A stretch of 64,000 bases of DNA from assembly GCA_019925095.2 (NCBI GenBank), contig CM034413.1, forward strand, positions 1,741,001-1,805,000. The letters are read 5' to 3'. A program made the translations under genes and the position numbers. Source of the stretch: Dendrolimus kikuchii (taxonomy: Eukaryota; Arthropoda; Insecta; Lepidoptera; Lasiocampidae). How positions within the stretch are numbered: the first letter of the stretch is position 1; each line of letters begins with the position of its first letter. The notes beneath the pieces are model-generated. The model made no database searches. It worked only from the letters and a program-made list of their open reading frames with translations, and was not told the origin of the DNA. This document shows positions 31,965 to 42,478 of the stretch, one piece after another.

Positions 31965-32269
31965 ACATTTTGGAGAATGTGCATTAGAGCGTTTCAATCT
32001 TATCCTGCCGTCTCCCTTCCATCATCTGACAACTAGACGGTGGACATACCACCTATACGACCACAGCGCTTTGAGTCTACCTTCATTATGCGCACCGCAG
32101 AGGAGTGGGTCTCACTGCCGGAGTCTGTTTATCCCGAAACCTACAACTTGGGTGTCTTCAATTACCCTGTGAAGGTACTGTAGCGGGCGGGGGTGACCTT
32201 CACCGTTTAGCGGCCAGCGGAAAACGAGCTGACCGGGATCTTCAATAAAGAGACTGGTTCAGTGAAGAT

Positions 32270-32561
32270 GTATTTTTTTTGCAGGAAATCAACAGACAGG
32301 CCGACGGCGCACTTGATAGAAAGCGGTTACCATCGCCTATGGACATTTGCAACAGCAAAGTTGCTACAAATGCGCTGCTGCTCTCTTAAGGGCAACTGGA
32401 ACCTGGTCAATAATGCCGGAACGCAACTCAAGGTTGTTATGGCGACATACCTTAGGCCAGGGATGGTAGCCATCCAGTCTCGTAAATGCCCTACCACCTG
32501 GCTGTGGGTTGTTAAGTCGCCTCTTACGACAGGCCGCCCGGCCGCAGGAAATTGTATTTCC
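32270..32561 (-). repeat. SINE-A, nearly full length
   Basis: Begins TTTTTTTTGCAGGAAATCAA and ends at GCAGGAAATTGTATT. The last head bases are replaced by a HEL-A fragment. Confidence 0.85.
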
Positions 32562-32570
32562 TCGATATAT

Positions 32571-32672
32571 GTGCTATTCAACACTGAAAGAAATTTTCAA
32601 ATCAAACCAGTAGTTCCTGATATTAGCGCGTTCAAACATACAAACACTCTTCAGCTTTATATATTAGTATAG
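32571..32672 (-). repeat. HEL-A 5' end fragment
   Basis: AACACTGAAAGAA, GATATTAGCGCGTTCAAAC and TTATATATTAGTATAGA are the reverse complement of the HEL-A 5' end. Confidence 0.7.
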
Positions 32673-32689
32673 ATGCTTCTTATCTGACC

Positions 32690-33040
32690 TCTCTTTAGCA
32701 TTTCTGATATTTGATCATGGTGTGTTCGTCTCGGTCTACCGGCCGATGTCTTTAGTACCATGAAAGATGCGACGAGCATTAGTGTGGGACGCCATGTGCG
32801 GTGCCATTTTGGGCGCGTCCCACCTCCCCGACACGGCTGTGGTAGCTGGCGCAGCTGCCGCGCCACAAGAGGACCTAAAACGTCGCAAATATGCATAAGT
32901 TGGTAGCGGATACATATTTGGGGCTTTTGGTGTCGAAATTCTGGGGCCATGGGGTCTAGAAGCCCACCGTCTTTATCGAGACCTATCAAAACGCTTGATA
33001 TATGTCTCACGTGACCAAAACGCTGGCCAGTATCACCTAA
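32690..33040 (+). pseudogene. LINE-K fragment
   Basis: The + strand carries a FGVEILGPWG-like block followed by a YRDLSKRLIYVSRDQNAGQY-like block. The preceding part also matches LINE-type sequence but with stops. Confidence 0.5.
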
Positions 33041-33108
33041 CGGTGGTTTGGGGCCCGTTTACTATTTGTAATTTTTGTCTTTTATGAATTAAGTTGTATA
33101 TAGATATT

Positions 33109-33287
33109 ATTTTTTTTTATTGCAGGAGTTCAGCAGACAGGCAGACGGTCCACTGGATGGAAAGCGGTTACCATCGCATATGGACATTTGCAACAGCAAA
33201 GTTGCTACAAATGCGCTGCTGCTCTCTTAAGGGAGACTGGAACCTGGTCACTAATGCCGGAATACAACTCAAGGTTGTTATGGCGAC
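33109..33287 (-). repeat. SINE-A, head-truncated at a tandem duplication
   Basis: Stops after GGTTGTTATGGCGAC, where a 73-bp tandem duplication begins. Confidence 0.85.
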
Positions 33288-33420
33288 AATAAGCGTGCCC
33301 CCAAAAAAGAAGTGACAAAAAAGTCCTGAGTATAGGTATACTTTAGTTTCAATTTTCGACAATAAGCGTGCCCCCAAAAAAGAAGTGACAAAAAAGTCCT
33401 GAGTATAGGTATATTTTAGT
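33288..33420. repeat. 73-bp tandem duplication
   Basis: AATAAGCGTGCCCCCAAAAA starts at 33288 and again at 33361; GTCCTGAGTATAGGTATA occurs in both. The two copies differ at only a few positions, so it is recent. Confidence 0.93.
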
Positions 33421-33425
33421 TTTAA

Positions 33426-33530
33426 TCAAATTTTCAACTATAACAGACGGGCCTAGGCCTGCGAGGAACAACATTAGCCTCGCTGGAAGATCTTCCTTTG
33501 AGACGGAGGAGCATTCCATCTCGCTCCTCC
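33426..33530 (-). repeat. REP-S copy 1
   Basis: Inverted partner of 45350-45455 (TCAAAGGAAG-TCTT, AGCGAGGCTA-TGTT, AGACCTAGGCC type). Its nature is unknown. Confidence 0.55.
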
Positions 33531-33813
33531 ATCCCGTACGGGGCACCACCTTCATATTAGTCATGGGAAAAATCACTCACCAAGAAGAAAAGAGTGATAT
33601 ATATCTTTTTGATACAAAGATATATATCACTCTTTTATATCTTTAACTCTTTATCTTTACAGTGAATAGTGTCAGTGTCAATTGCAGACAAGATGAGTTA
33701 TTATCTAATCTAATCACTCTTCGCGTCGGATATATATCTTTTGAGTTAATCACTCAGGAGTTACACACCGCTACTACAACGTAATTATTGTAAATAATGG
33801 TTGTAAAATTTCA

Positions 33814-33901
33814 GGTGTGTAAGAATGGGCCTAAATGGCGCTCTGTTGTTCGTGCCTACCCCGCAAGGGAACTGGCGTGAAGTTATGTATGTATGTATGT
33901 A
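33814..33901 (+). mobile_element. RTE-A tail, 88 bp, 12-bp TSD
   Basis: Flanked by TGTAAAATTTCA at 33802-33813 and 33902-33913. Confidence 0.9.
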
Positions 33902-34173
33902 TGTAAAATTTCATATAATAAAAAAGAACTGTCGACCAAGTAATAAGATTAAATAAATAAAATCATAAGCAGCTGTTGCATTATCTACACCATGTCTTGC
34001 CGCATATTTAAATTATGTAAGTAAACAGCGTGGCCCATGTACTGTACATAAACTTGCACAAAAACATCCCGTGGAGCCTCTCGTGGAGATACTAAGCAGT
34101 TTAGAGGTTATACGTGCTTTTGCATAACAATATTCCACGGAGTTAAAGTCAAGACTGGAAATGACAAGTTCCT

Positions 34174-34234
34174 GCGGGCAGGAACGGAGAAAGAATACAA
34201 TGTCCTGCGGCCGGCGGCCTGTTGTAAGAGGCGA
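34174..34234 (+). repeat. SINE-A head fragment
   Basis: GCAGGAACGGAGAAAGAATA to TAAGAGGCGA only, joined to an R1-like RT fragment. Confidence 0.75.
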
Positions 34235-34236
34235 TT

Positions 34237-34720
34237 TTGTTTGTTTGTTTTGAGGCGAAGGAAAATGCTTAACCGATTTACGCACAAACTGGGTCGTTGC
34301 TAGGGGAACGACACGCGTCGGTCGGGGGCGATAACACCAGTGGCAAGTGGACCAGACGGGTGCACCGTACAGCGCCATACTCCTCAGGATGCCAGAGTAA
34401 AGTTTCCGCGTCTCACCCCCCGGTCCCCCCACGTTGGGAAGCAGCCTGGAGAGTGCGCCCGCGGATTTGACGAGTTTGGGAACTAGCTGCTCAAAGTGCG
34501 CTTTGAACAGCCATTTCCCATTGAGAACTAGCCCCAGATATTTCATTTGGGGCCCTACTCTAATGGCCACCCCTTGGACCGAAACGGTCAAGTCCGCGGG
34601 GGGATTCCGAAATTTCCTATGGAACATGATGTTCTCCGTTTTCGCGGGGGAGACCCTCAAGCCCAGCCTAGCTATTCGATCTACGACAATCGCCAACATA
34701 GATGTTTATTCTTTACGTAT
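34237..34720 (-). pseudogene. R1-like non-LTR reverse transcriptase fragment
   Basis: The minus-strand frame reads GLRVSPAKTENIMFH, MKYLGLVLNGKWLFKAHFEQ, SRLLPNVGGPGG and RSMALYGAPVW. This is the region after the RT catalytic core (YLGL motif, thumb) of R1/jockey-group LINEs. The catalytic YADD-type motif lies beyond the truncation. The open frame runs on into unrelated SINE-A and flanking sequence, so the 228-codon ORF is a chimera. Confidence 0.75.
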
Positions 34721-34789
34721 TTGCATCTGACTCTTTGGTCTCCATCTGAATAAAATCCTGGCAATGAGATAGCCCTGTGATTGTCATGA

Positions 34790-35690
34790 CACATAAGGAT
34801 CACACCTTCCTACGTCTCTGATATGGCAACATGAAATGAATGTTCCTTGAACTTGCTTAAATTCTTTTGTATTTGGCGTTACAAGTTCCAAAATACGGAA
34901 CTTGGATTCTATAAATTGGATGGCTATTACTCCAAGTAGGCATCAGTTTTCTGACAAATCTGTACCGGCATACTCTTGTAGCATTTGTGCGTCTCTGGGT
35001 CTAACTTCTGAACCAGAAGAAAAATAATTATTGGATCCCAAGAGGCGGTAGGTATATTTAAAGTTTCAGCAAACACTCCATAGTTGTATCTAATAAACTC
35101 TTTAAATGTATAGCTGATTGAGTAGCCATTTTCTTTTGATTAAATAAATATTCATAGTAGAATTTAATATTAGTAAGCGTTTGTTACCATACCTCGTATA
35201 TCAATATAAATGTTTGCAATCAAATAATTGCTAGAAGTGACCTGAATATGTTTTAAAAGTGATTCTGTTCTCCTGCGATACTTGTCTTCAAATAGTGAAG
35301 CTTATGTATGTCCCCGAATGCAGAGTTCTCATGTACTAAAGACGTAAACAATTCTTTAAATGCCGGCCAAACCTCATAATTGCCGTGGAATGTAGGTATT
35401 TGTATTAGGCAAATGTACCATAGACTTTGCTGGCTGCTATTGTGAAACGAATTCCAGATTTCGCATTTATATAAGCGGCCATCGAGGATAACATGTCTTT
35501 TGAATCTCCCTGCATAACATTATACAATTCTATAAACAAACAACTCTTCAAAAACATACTAACGTTCTTTTCAATTCTTTGGGTGTAATCTTTACTCTGT
35601 CTTGATGTGTCTCTTTAAATGTTTTCCAATAACCATCACATATTTATACGGGCTCTATGTATCCCTTTGTAAGTCTTGCTTTAGACATTT
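34790..35690 (-). pseudogene. BEL/Pao-type gag relic
   Basis: On the minus strand, broken frames give recognisable pieces of a BEL/Pao Gag polyprotein of the DUF1759 type: YEVWPAFKELFTSLVHENSA, DIHKLHYLKTS, LNQKKMATQSA-like and IFLLVQKLDPETHKC. They are in the family's usual order, starting near an ATG at 35687. Many stops and frameshifts separate them, so no protein is made. No protease, RT or integrase follows, and the lower-coordinate end is truncated. Confidence 0.75.
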
Positions 35691-35744
35691 TTCAAGGTTT
35701 ATTTGGGACAAATGTAACAAAGTGGCGGTGTCTTCCAAAACACA

Positions 35745-36079
35745 ATAATTTGCTGTTGTTCTTTAGTAACCGAATATTGCAGAGTGATCAATAAGATACA
35801 ATGATAGTCGTTTATTCCGAATCCCACTATCTTCAAATAATTCTTAAGACGGCCCGAGATATTGTTTCTAACTTTGTTGAAAATATTTGGTGAGTCACGC
35901 AGGTAAATTCACTATTATCGTCCGGCTCGATATTCGACCATATGTTTTGGTTCTTTAGATCTATATTTATGTAAACACTTTTATGGGACTTCAATGAAAT
36001 ACGTGTTAACTGCATAAGGTGTATTTTATTACTGGCTTGAACTAACAACGCGATAGTTGTGAAAATAGCTAAGTTAACA
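35745..36079 (-). mobile_element. Candidate 5' LTR of the BEL/Pao relic
   Basis: On the minus strand, sequence from TGTTAACTTAGC at 36079 lies just upstream of the gag relic. The start recurs at 54667 (TGTTAACTTAGCTG, ACAACTATCGCG). The position relative to gag fits an LTR. The inner LTR edge and primer-binding site could not be fixed. Confidence 0.4.
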
Positions 36080-36084
36080 CCAAA

Positions 36085-36296
36085 CTCTTACCCATAAACT
36101 CCTCTTTAGTCGAATATTTTGGGTACAACCTACGTTAATGATTCAAATTTCGTTTATCTGTCCTCCTCTTAGGTAAACAACAGGTAATACATGTTTATAA
36201 GTGGAAAAAAGATATTCATTTATTAGGGTCTGATTCTGATTCTGTTACTTAAGAGATGGCTAATCGTTTCTTAACAAGATTATTATAAGTAAAGCC
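36085..36296 (-). mobile_element. TIR-L element, internally deleted copy
   Basis: Inverted relative of the ends of the 60.7-61.6 kb element: CTCTTAGGTAAACAACAG, ATAAACTCCTCTTTAGTCGA and CTAATCGTTTCTTAA..TTATAAGTAAAGCC. The middle 600 bp of the longer copy is absent and one terminus is replaced by the candidate LTR. Confidence 0.5.
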
Positions 36297-36644
36297 GTAA
36301 ATATATATTACTTATATAAATTGACATTGTTACCTATTATCTATAAAATTTAAAAAGGGCGATATAAAACAACTTAAATAAACAATACATCATTTAACAC
36401 ACGACATAATTAACACAGTCAGGATATATCAGGCACACAATGCGCATCACCAATAAGATCACCATTAAGAACTTATTCAGTTTGGGTCTAAATCCATGAA
36501 TAGTTTTTATATTTTTTATAGGGGCAGGTAGTGCTTTTGAAGTACATACTTTTGAAAACAAAAATACCCAGAAAATAATCACCTTTCAAATTCTTCTTGA
36601 ATTTATCTGAAAGTGTAAACCAACGACCAGCTTTTCGATGACAA
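36297..36644. other. No recognised feature
   Basis: AT-rich, no match. Confidence 0.45.
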
Positions 36645-37016
36645 AATCGACGCAGGGTTGCCAGCTTATCGGTTTTCTATCGGATTCACTTTGGAGAGTG
36701 TGCAACTGAGCTCTTCGATCTGATCCCGCCATCTCCCTTCCATCATCGGACAACCAGATGAACCGGCATGCGGCATCGATATATGGTGGATATTGAATCT
36801 ATTAGAACGAAGATTTGCATCTAGCTTCATCATACGCACCGCAAAGGAGTGGAACTCACTGCCAGAGACTGTCTTTCCGGACACATATAACCTGGGTGTC
36901 TTCAAGTCCCGTGTCAATAGGTACCTTCTAGGCAAGCGGCTCCATCCTAGACCATATCTTCGCTTCACATACGGCAAGATTGTGGTCAAACGCGAACCTA
37001 TACTACAATAAAAAAA
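36645..37016 (+). pseudogene. LINE-J 3' end
   Basis: The + frame at 36793-37011 reads [20 protein letters not shown], then [20 protein letters not shown], ends with a stop, and is followed by CTACAATAAAAAAA. Upstream, [16 protein letters not shown] sequence is in another frame. It is the best-preserved copy of LINE-J here, but lacks all catalytic parts. Confidence 0.75.
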
Positions 37017-37210
37017 GTGTTTCCATTGGCACATCTAGAAACTATATGTCAATGTATCACACAATATCGAATAAACAATAATTTAAATATTATCATTGTT
37101 TACACGTGTTTAAACTCAGCTGGTTTTACGTGTACGTTCACCCCGTAAAGGTTAAAGCGTGAGGGTATGGTCATAGAAGAATCGAATATCAATTGCCTTG
37201 TAAAACGTAT

Positions 37211-38018
37211 TGTTGCGAGGCGCGAGACTCGAATTAAAATGCCGTTAGAATTACTATAGAGTTTATTAGAACTATGCAAACACGTGAGTCGTGGTAGAGA
37301 GATGGGTAGTGCACGCGTCCCAAACTCAGAGGGCGCAGGTTCGATCCTGGCCGGAACGCATGTACCACTTAGTCAGTTTTCTGATCTAATGTGCATATTG
37401 TTACAATTACCACGTGCTAATAACGGTGAAGGAAAACATCATGATGCAACCTGCACATCGAGATAACCGTTGTGTCAAACCTGCCAAGCCGCCTTGGACA
37501 AGCGTGGCGGGTATACGTCCCCCCCCCCCCTATAATAGGAGGCCCGAACCCAGCAGTGGGACATTTATGGGCTGATATTATATATATATTATATATTCAA
37601 ACACGTATAACACAGGTACAAATATAACCGAACACAACAAGTCCAAACGTAATGCAGAAGGTCGTAATTCAATAACACGCGCAAAGACCGTCACTTATTA
37701 CATTACCAATTGTAGTACACACGTCTTGCTTCGCTCGTGGTTATCGCTCGACTGTCTCGTCCCTCAATCGGGGCATTGCTTTATACTGCACAGATCAGAT
37801 GCAATATGTTCGTCCGGCCGCATGGACTGAATTTCCTAGAATCAGTTTGTACTTTAAATCCGACACACCTGGCTAATGAGTCGACCGTAACGGCCATAAA
37901 CGAGTACAATAAAACAATGAACAGTTCTCTAGAATTATTAGTAAACGCATATCAATAAATAAGTAATAAAAGAAGTCCAAATGCCGAATTTGTTTTTGTC
38001 GGCCTCTAGGTTGTAACA
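37211..38018 (-). mobile_element. Solo LTR, LTR-A copy 2, carrying a SINE
   Basis: TGTTGCGAGGC to GGTTGTAACA, flanked by GTAT (37207-37210) and GTAT (38019-38022). The interior contains CAGTATAAAGCAATG (TATA region, minus strand) and an AATAAA region near the left end. After removal of the 312-bp SINE and one duplicated target the LTR is about 487 bp, like the other copies. Confidence 0.85.
37286..37597 (+). mobile_element. tRNA-derived SINE-C in the solo LTR, 9-bp TSD
   Basis: Flanked by CAAACACGT at 37277-37285 and 37598-37606. The head has GTGGTAGAGAGATGGG (box A region) and GGTTCGATCCTGG (box B). The 3' part has GAACCCAGCAGTGGGACATT, TATGGGCTGATATTA and a TA-rich tail. It is the only copy of this family in the window. 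Confidence 0.85.
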
Positions 38019-38214
38019 GTATCTTCAAAAATAAAGATAAACAAGTACCGCCTGCTTTGGATCCGTTCTCAAAACTATTAAGATCCAAACCCAGCAAATA
38101 CCAACTGCCAGACCTCAAGACACTGTGAGCTCTTTCTTCGTGCACCGGAACACAACCGGACTTGATTGACATTTCTATTTATTATGCCTTCCATGCATTT
38201 TAATAATATATAAT

Positions 38215-38460
38215 ATAAAGAGTTCCTAAGGAGTTTTTTGTGCGGCTTCTCTTCAAGCCACAGCATGTTGCGAAGTGGTGGTAAATTAGATTAGGCTCCC
38301 ATAGAATAAATACAAACATACATAACTTCACGCCAGTTCCCTTGCGGGGTAGGCACATAGAATAAATAATAACCATAAACAAAATTAAAAATAAATAATT
38401 AAAATTAACAAATTGGCGGTAGGCTAAATAAAACTTTAACAATACTCAATGACCCTTGAC
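38215..38460. repeat. REP-I copy 2
   Basis: GCGGCTTCTCTTCAAGCCA to GGCGGTAGGCTAAATAAAAC, continuous except for the 43-bp RTE-A tail plus its duplicated target. Confidence 0.65.
38313..38355 (-). mobile_element. Minimal RTE-A insertion, 43 bp, 13-bp TSD
   Basis: Only the last 43 bp of RTE-A (CATACATAACTTCACGCCAG to GGGGTAGGCA). Flanked by CATAGAATAAATA at 38300-38312 and 38356-38368. REP-I copy 1 at 18.8 kb shows the empty site. Confidence 0.92.
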
Positions 38461-38489
38461 ACTATTATATCATCATCATTATATTAATA

Positions 38490-38815
38490 CGTGGATCAAT
38501 GGAGTATGGCGTATGAAATTTCGTACACTTATAGTTTATATAGAGAAGGAGTGCAGAATGCTACTATTTTTGTTTAAATTATGCATAAAAATACAATAAA
38601 TCAATAAAAAAAAACATTACACACACTACCATGTATTTGACACACACACGCATATATACTCTTTTGTTTATTGTTCAAGTCAAATTAACAGTGTAGCCAT
38701 GGCGAAATCTGTGATTATGGAAGTATAGTCTTTGACAACAGAACGTTAATAATGTTCAAACTTATAATTTAAATTAATTATGGTGGAATTTCGACCACTA
38801 CCACTAGTTATGTTT
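38490..38815 (-). repeat. REP-Q copy 2
   Basis: Inverted to 31110-31440; contains TAGCCATGGCGAAATCTGTG and CACACACTACCATGTATTTG. Confidence 0.7.
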
Positions 38816-39129
38816 AATTCTGTTTAGAATGGTGCCTTCGTCTTCTTTTTGCCACCGCATGCCATCTGCTGGGCGTTCATCCCCACTTCCTAGAGCCGCT
38901 TCGCTCTTGTACGCAACGGTTCTTTGGAACGTTTCTCTTGCGCACAGTAGGGATTTGGAATGAGTGTAATGTGGCGTGTTTCAGTGGGAGATTGAATGAA
39001 AAAAACGTCTGTTCACTATGGATGATATTTAATGACTGTCCTCACAATTACACATACATCACACACTACAGTACATGAGCTCCCAGCCGTGGTTTTCCCA
39101 CAACGCTACGATATGAGAGTTTATTTTTA
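38816..39129. other. No recognised feature
   Basis: No family match; short AT-rich runs at the right. Confidence 0.45.
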
Positions 39130-39440
39130 TTTTTTTATTTTTTATTAATAACTCTACGGACTCGAGTTCCGTACCCTTTTTTACAACTTAATTTCTAGAT
39201 TTTTTTTGCGTATTAGTTATTTTGGTTCTTGTGTGTGACATTAATTGATTGATTTTTGTGTTGAGGTGTATGTATCTTACGAATAACTTATTATATTAAT
39301 ATATTCTAGTTTTAAGACTAAACTTATACTAATGTAGAGTGTATCTGTTACATCCTGGTGTTGTGAGGAAGTGCATGTGCAGTGTGGGCCTTATATCTAT
39401 ACTTATATATATTGTCCAATCTAGTGCCATGTGTGTTGTT
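39130..39440 (-). repeat. REP-M copy 2
   Basis: Inverted to 10255-10560; contains GGACTCGAGTTCCGTACCC and TTTTGGTTCTTGTGTGTGA. Confidence 0.75.
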
Positions 39441-39496
39441 TTTTTTTCTTGGATATGGGGTTTTTATAAAAAGGGTGTCGTAAAATTTCTTCGAGG

Positions 39497-39611
39497 CCGG
39501 CATCGTGTTAGTGACATCTCTGGTGTTGCAAACGTCCATAGGCGACGGTAACCGCTTTCCATCAGGTGGGCCGTCTGCCTGTATACTGAACTCATGCCAT
39601 GAAAAAAAAGT
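39497..39611 (+). repeat. SINE-A 3' third, diverged
   Basis: TCTGGTGTTGCAAACGTCCA to CTCATGCCATGAAAAAAAAG; reads CATCAGGTGGGCC where most copies have CATCAAGTGGGCC. Confidence 0.7.
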
Positions 39612-39965
39612 CGGTGTCAATTAACACATAAAAGAACAAGAACAAATGTTACAAAATATATTAATTTTTATGTTTTACTTGACATCCACTTCGAGAAGTT
39701 GTAGAAAGAAGTCGGCTTTGTTTTTATTGGAAAATTTTTTTTTTTACTTACGCAAATACTTCAATAGCTTTAGAAATAATATATTAAGCACCTGTAAAAA
39801 TTGTATAACTGGCACGCGTATACAAATTATCATTATCAAGTGTATAGTCTCTTCAACAAGGGTTGCTCCCGATGTCCTTGCGATTCACGAATCAGATCCT
39901 GACATAGTGACAATGGGTCCAACTCGAAAGTATTACTTTTCGATTAAAAGAACAGAAGACATTTT

Positions 39966-40306
39966 ATCCGTGCAGGAACGGAGAAAGAATACAATTTTCC
40001 TGCGGCCTGTCGTAAGAAGCGACAAAATAACCCACAGCCAGGTGGTAGATCATTTTCCCGACTGGATGGCTACCAACCCTGGTCTAAAGTATGTCGCCAT
40101 AACAACCATGAGTTGTGTTCTGGCATTTGTGATCAGGTTCCAGTCTCCCTTAAGAGAGCAGCAGCGCATTTATAGCACCGTTAGTGTTGTAAATGTCTAT
40201 AGGCGATGGTAACCGCTTTCCATCAAGTGGGCCGTCCGCCTGTCTGCTGAGCTACTGCAATAAAAAAAAGACAGCCAGTCTGCTGTACTTCAGCTATAAA
40301 AAAAAT
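39966..40306 (+). repeat. SINE-A, full length with a duplicated tail
   Basis: The CGGGCGG block is deleted (TCCTGCGGCCTGTCG). After the first tail a second partial end (CTGTACTTCAGCTATAAAAA) follows. Confidence 0.85.
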
Positions 40307-40540
40307 GCATAGGCTGTACAATTCAAAAGTTAATGTCAGCGAAGCAACAAGGAAGAATAGTTTTAAAAATCAATTGTTAAAAAACTATAATAATTCAGCA
40401 GTTGACTGCCGTGGGCATTTGGAGTTATGCCAAAGTAGTAATAGAGATCTACTATGGCCGTCCAAGTAGTTATTATTACTATAGACTTATGAATCATAAG
40501 AAATTACGGTACTTAATTATTAACATATGACTATTGTTCT

Positions 40541-40763
40541 GCATTGGATGGATGCAGAAGTCGTGGAAGGCCACGACACATCGTCCATGATCAAACTGAT
40601 CGTGTACTAGCAGAAGGTGATGTCAGGAGCCTTAAAGAACAGACGAGTGTGCATGACAAGAGTTATGAATGTCAAAGAAGCAAGTGAGGTGTGTAAGAAT
40701 AAGCCTGAATGGCGCTCTGTTGTTCGTGCCTACCCCGCAAGAGAACTGGAGTATATGTATGTG
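40541..40763 (+). mobile_element. RTE-A tail
   Basis: Starts at GGATGGATGCAGAAGTCG and ends at GAGTATATGTATGTGG, with a degraded tail and no clear duplication. Confidence 0.8.
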
Positions 40764-40994
40764 GCTGTGATGGTATATATGAATTCTCTTCTGACTCCAA
40801 TTAGGCGTGTCGGGCAGTTGGAGATTAAATGAAATAAATAATTAAATTATATACCAGTCTTTAATTTACTTTGTACGACTCGACTCGGAAAGTGATGTGG
40901 GGCGACTAACGACAGTGTCGCGAATATCCAAACATTACAATTTTTGCTGAATTGCAACTGTCGCTAGCCGTCACAACAAATATTTACATATGTA

Positions 40995-41440
40995 TTAGCT
41001 GACCCGGCAAACTTCGTACCGCTACAGAATCAAATAAATAAAAAAGCTGAACGATACTTGCAGAATGTTTCAACTTTAGTAAAAAATGTGGTCAAAACTT
41101 AACCGGAACGAACATCAAACGTTTGACATTCAAAACCAAAAAAACAAAAAAAAAACTTTACTGTTAAATTTAATTTGATTTCTGAATGACTTTTAAATTT
41201 AATTGATTGCTAAACGACGGCACGAACATCAAGTATTTGACAGGTAGGAATAGTTTCTAAGGGAGAGCGAAATTATTGTTTTTACTATATTCCAAGCATT
41301 TTTTTCATATTTACTCACCTTTTAAACCTTCCCTGGACTTCCGCAAATAATTCAAAACCAAAATTAGCTAAATCAGTCCAGCCGTTCTCGAGTTTTAGCG
41401 AGACTAACGAACAGCGATTGATTTTTATATATATATTTTT
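40995..41440 (-). mobile_element. HEL-C copy 2
   Basis: TTAGCTGACCCGGCAAAC (terminal C changed to T) to GCGATTGATTTTTATATATA, with the AACGAACATCAAACGTTTGA block. Part of the centre is duplicated (TTTTAAATTTAATTGATT region). Confidence 0.6.
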
Positions 41441-41774
41441 AACCAAATTTTCTATACATTTTTGTAAAATATATTATATCAAAAATACATCACTGTATAA
41501 AAAAATAAATACTACATATTTATTTTATAAAATAAGTAAAGTTTTCCCTGCGGCTACGCCGCGTGAAAAGTCCTAGGTAGAAAGTGACTCTATGTTACGT
41601 ACATAAAAATATAATTAGGTGTTTTTATATACATAAGCCTTCAATACTTTAGTTTCTTGATCAATTCATTACAATTACTAAAGAAACTAAGTCAATGTAG
41701 TTTAGACAACTGCACAGCAAAACATAAAGTAACGTCGCAGCCAACCTGATTTGAAGTACCTAATATATATTGAA
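41441..41774. other. No recognised feature
   Basis: AT-rich with one GGCTACGCCGCGTG block. Confidence 0.4.
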
Positions 41775-42010
41775 CTAGCTGTGCCCGTGACGTCGTCCGC
41801 GTGGAATTTGCTTTCAAAACCCTCCGATTTTGAAACATTCTTCATTGGTGCTCCACTCCTATTGGTCTTAGCATGATGATATATAGCCTATAGCCTTCCT
41901 CGATAAATGGGTTATCCAATACTGAAAGAATTTTTCAAATCAGAACAGTAGTTCCTGAGATTAGCGCGTTCAAACAAACAATCTCTTCAGCTTTATATAT
42001 TAGTATAAGA
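41775..42010 (-). mobile_element. HEL-A, short copy (236 bp)
   Basis: CTAGCTGTGCCCG after A at the left; TATATTAGTATAAGA before T at the right, so on the minus strand it runs TC..CTAG between A and T. It keeps the TCGTCCGCGTGG hairpin arm and lacks the about 500-bp interior of the long copies. Confidence 0.7.
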
Positions 42011-42351
42011 TAAGATATCAAAAATTCTTTTAATGAAAATGTTATGTCTTTAGTTCGTCATTTTTATTAAAGCAATAGTCAATTTTAAGTGAGGATTCCA
42101 CACTAGAAAATATTTGTATTATAGTCAACTACCATATTATTATTTTTACCATTCGTCCCTTCTAACCTGTTTATAAGTCTTTGTCTAACAATGGCTTGGA
42201 GCCAAAGGGCCCTTTCGATGCCATAATCTTCACTGTAACTCCTTTTGAAACAACTAGATTCAATATTAAAGGACAATAAAGTAGAAGATCGACTCAGAAT
42301 TACCTAATACAAATCTTCATAACAAGTCAATACAAGACGTAGGTATCGTTT

Positions 42352-42478
42352 ATCCGTACAGGAACGGAGAAAGAATACAAATTCCTGCGTTAGGGCGGCC
42401 TGTCGTAAGAGGCGACAAAACAACCCACAGCCAGGTGGTAGGGTATTTGCCCGACTGGATGGCCACCACCCCTGGTCC
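42352..42478 (+). repeat. SINE-A, 3'-truncated by HEL-A
   Basis: ATCCGTACAGGAACGGAG to CCACCCCTGGTC, then HEL-A begins without any spacer. Confidence 0.82.

Larger units (their letters stand above)
31520..32165 (+). pseudogene. LINE-J 3' fragment, host of two nested insertions
   Basis: Starts ATCGACGCAGGGTTGCC, as does the copy at 36.6 kb. It is interrupted at 31560-31980 by RTE-A (itself carrying SINE-B) and resumes with a NLILPSPFHHLTTRR-type block and a degraded AEEWVSLPESV block. Frameshifts and an early end make it a dead fragment. Confidence 0.7.

Noticed and set aside
34013..34699. A 228-codon frame as a single gene
   Set aside because: Only the first part is an RT fragment; the rest reads through SINE-A and unrelated sequence, so it is a chimera of dead pieces.
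37286..37380. A tRNA gene at the GGTTCGATCC motif
   Set aside because: It is the head of a SINE with a 9-bp duplication and a retroposon tail.
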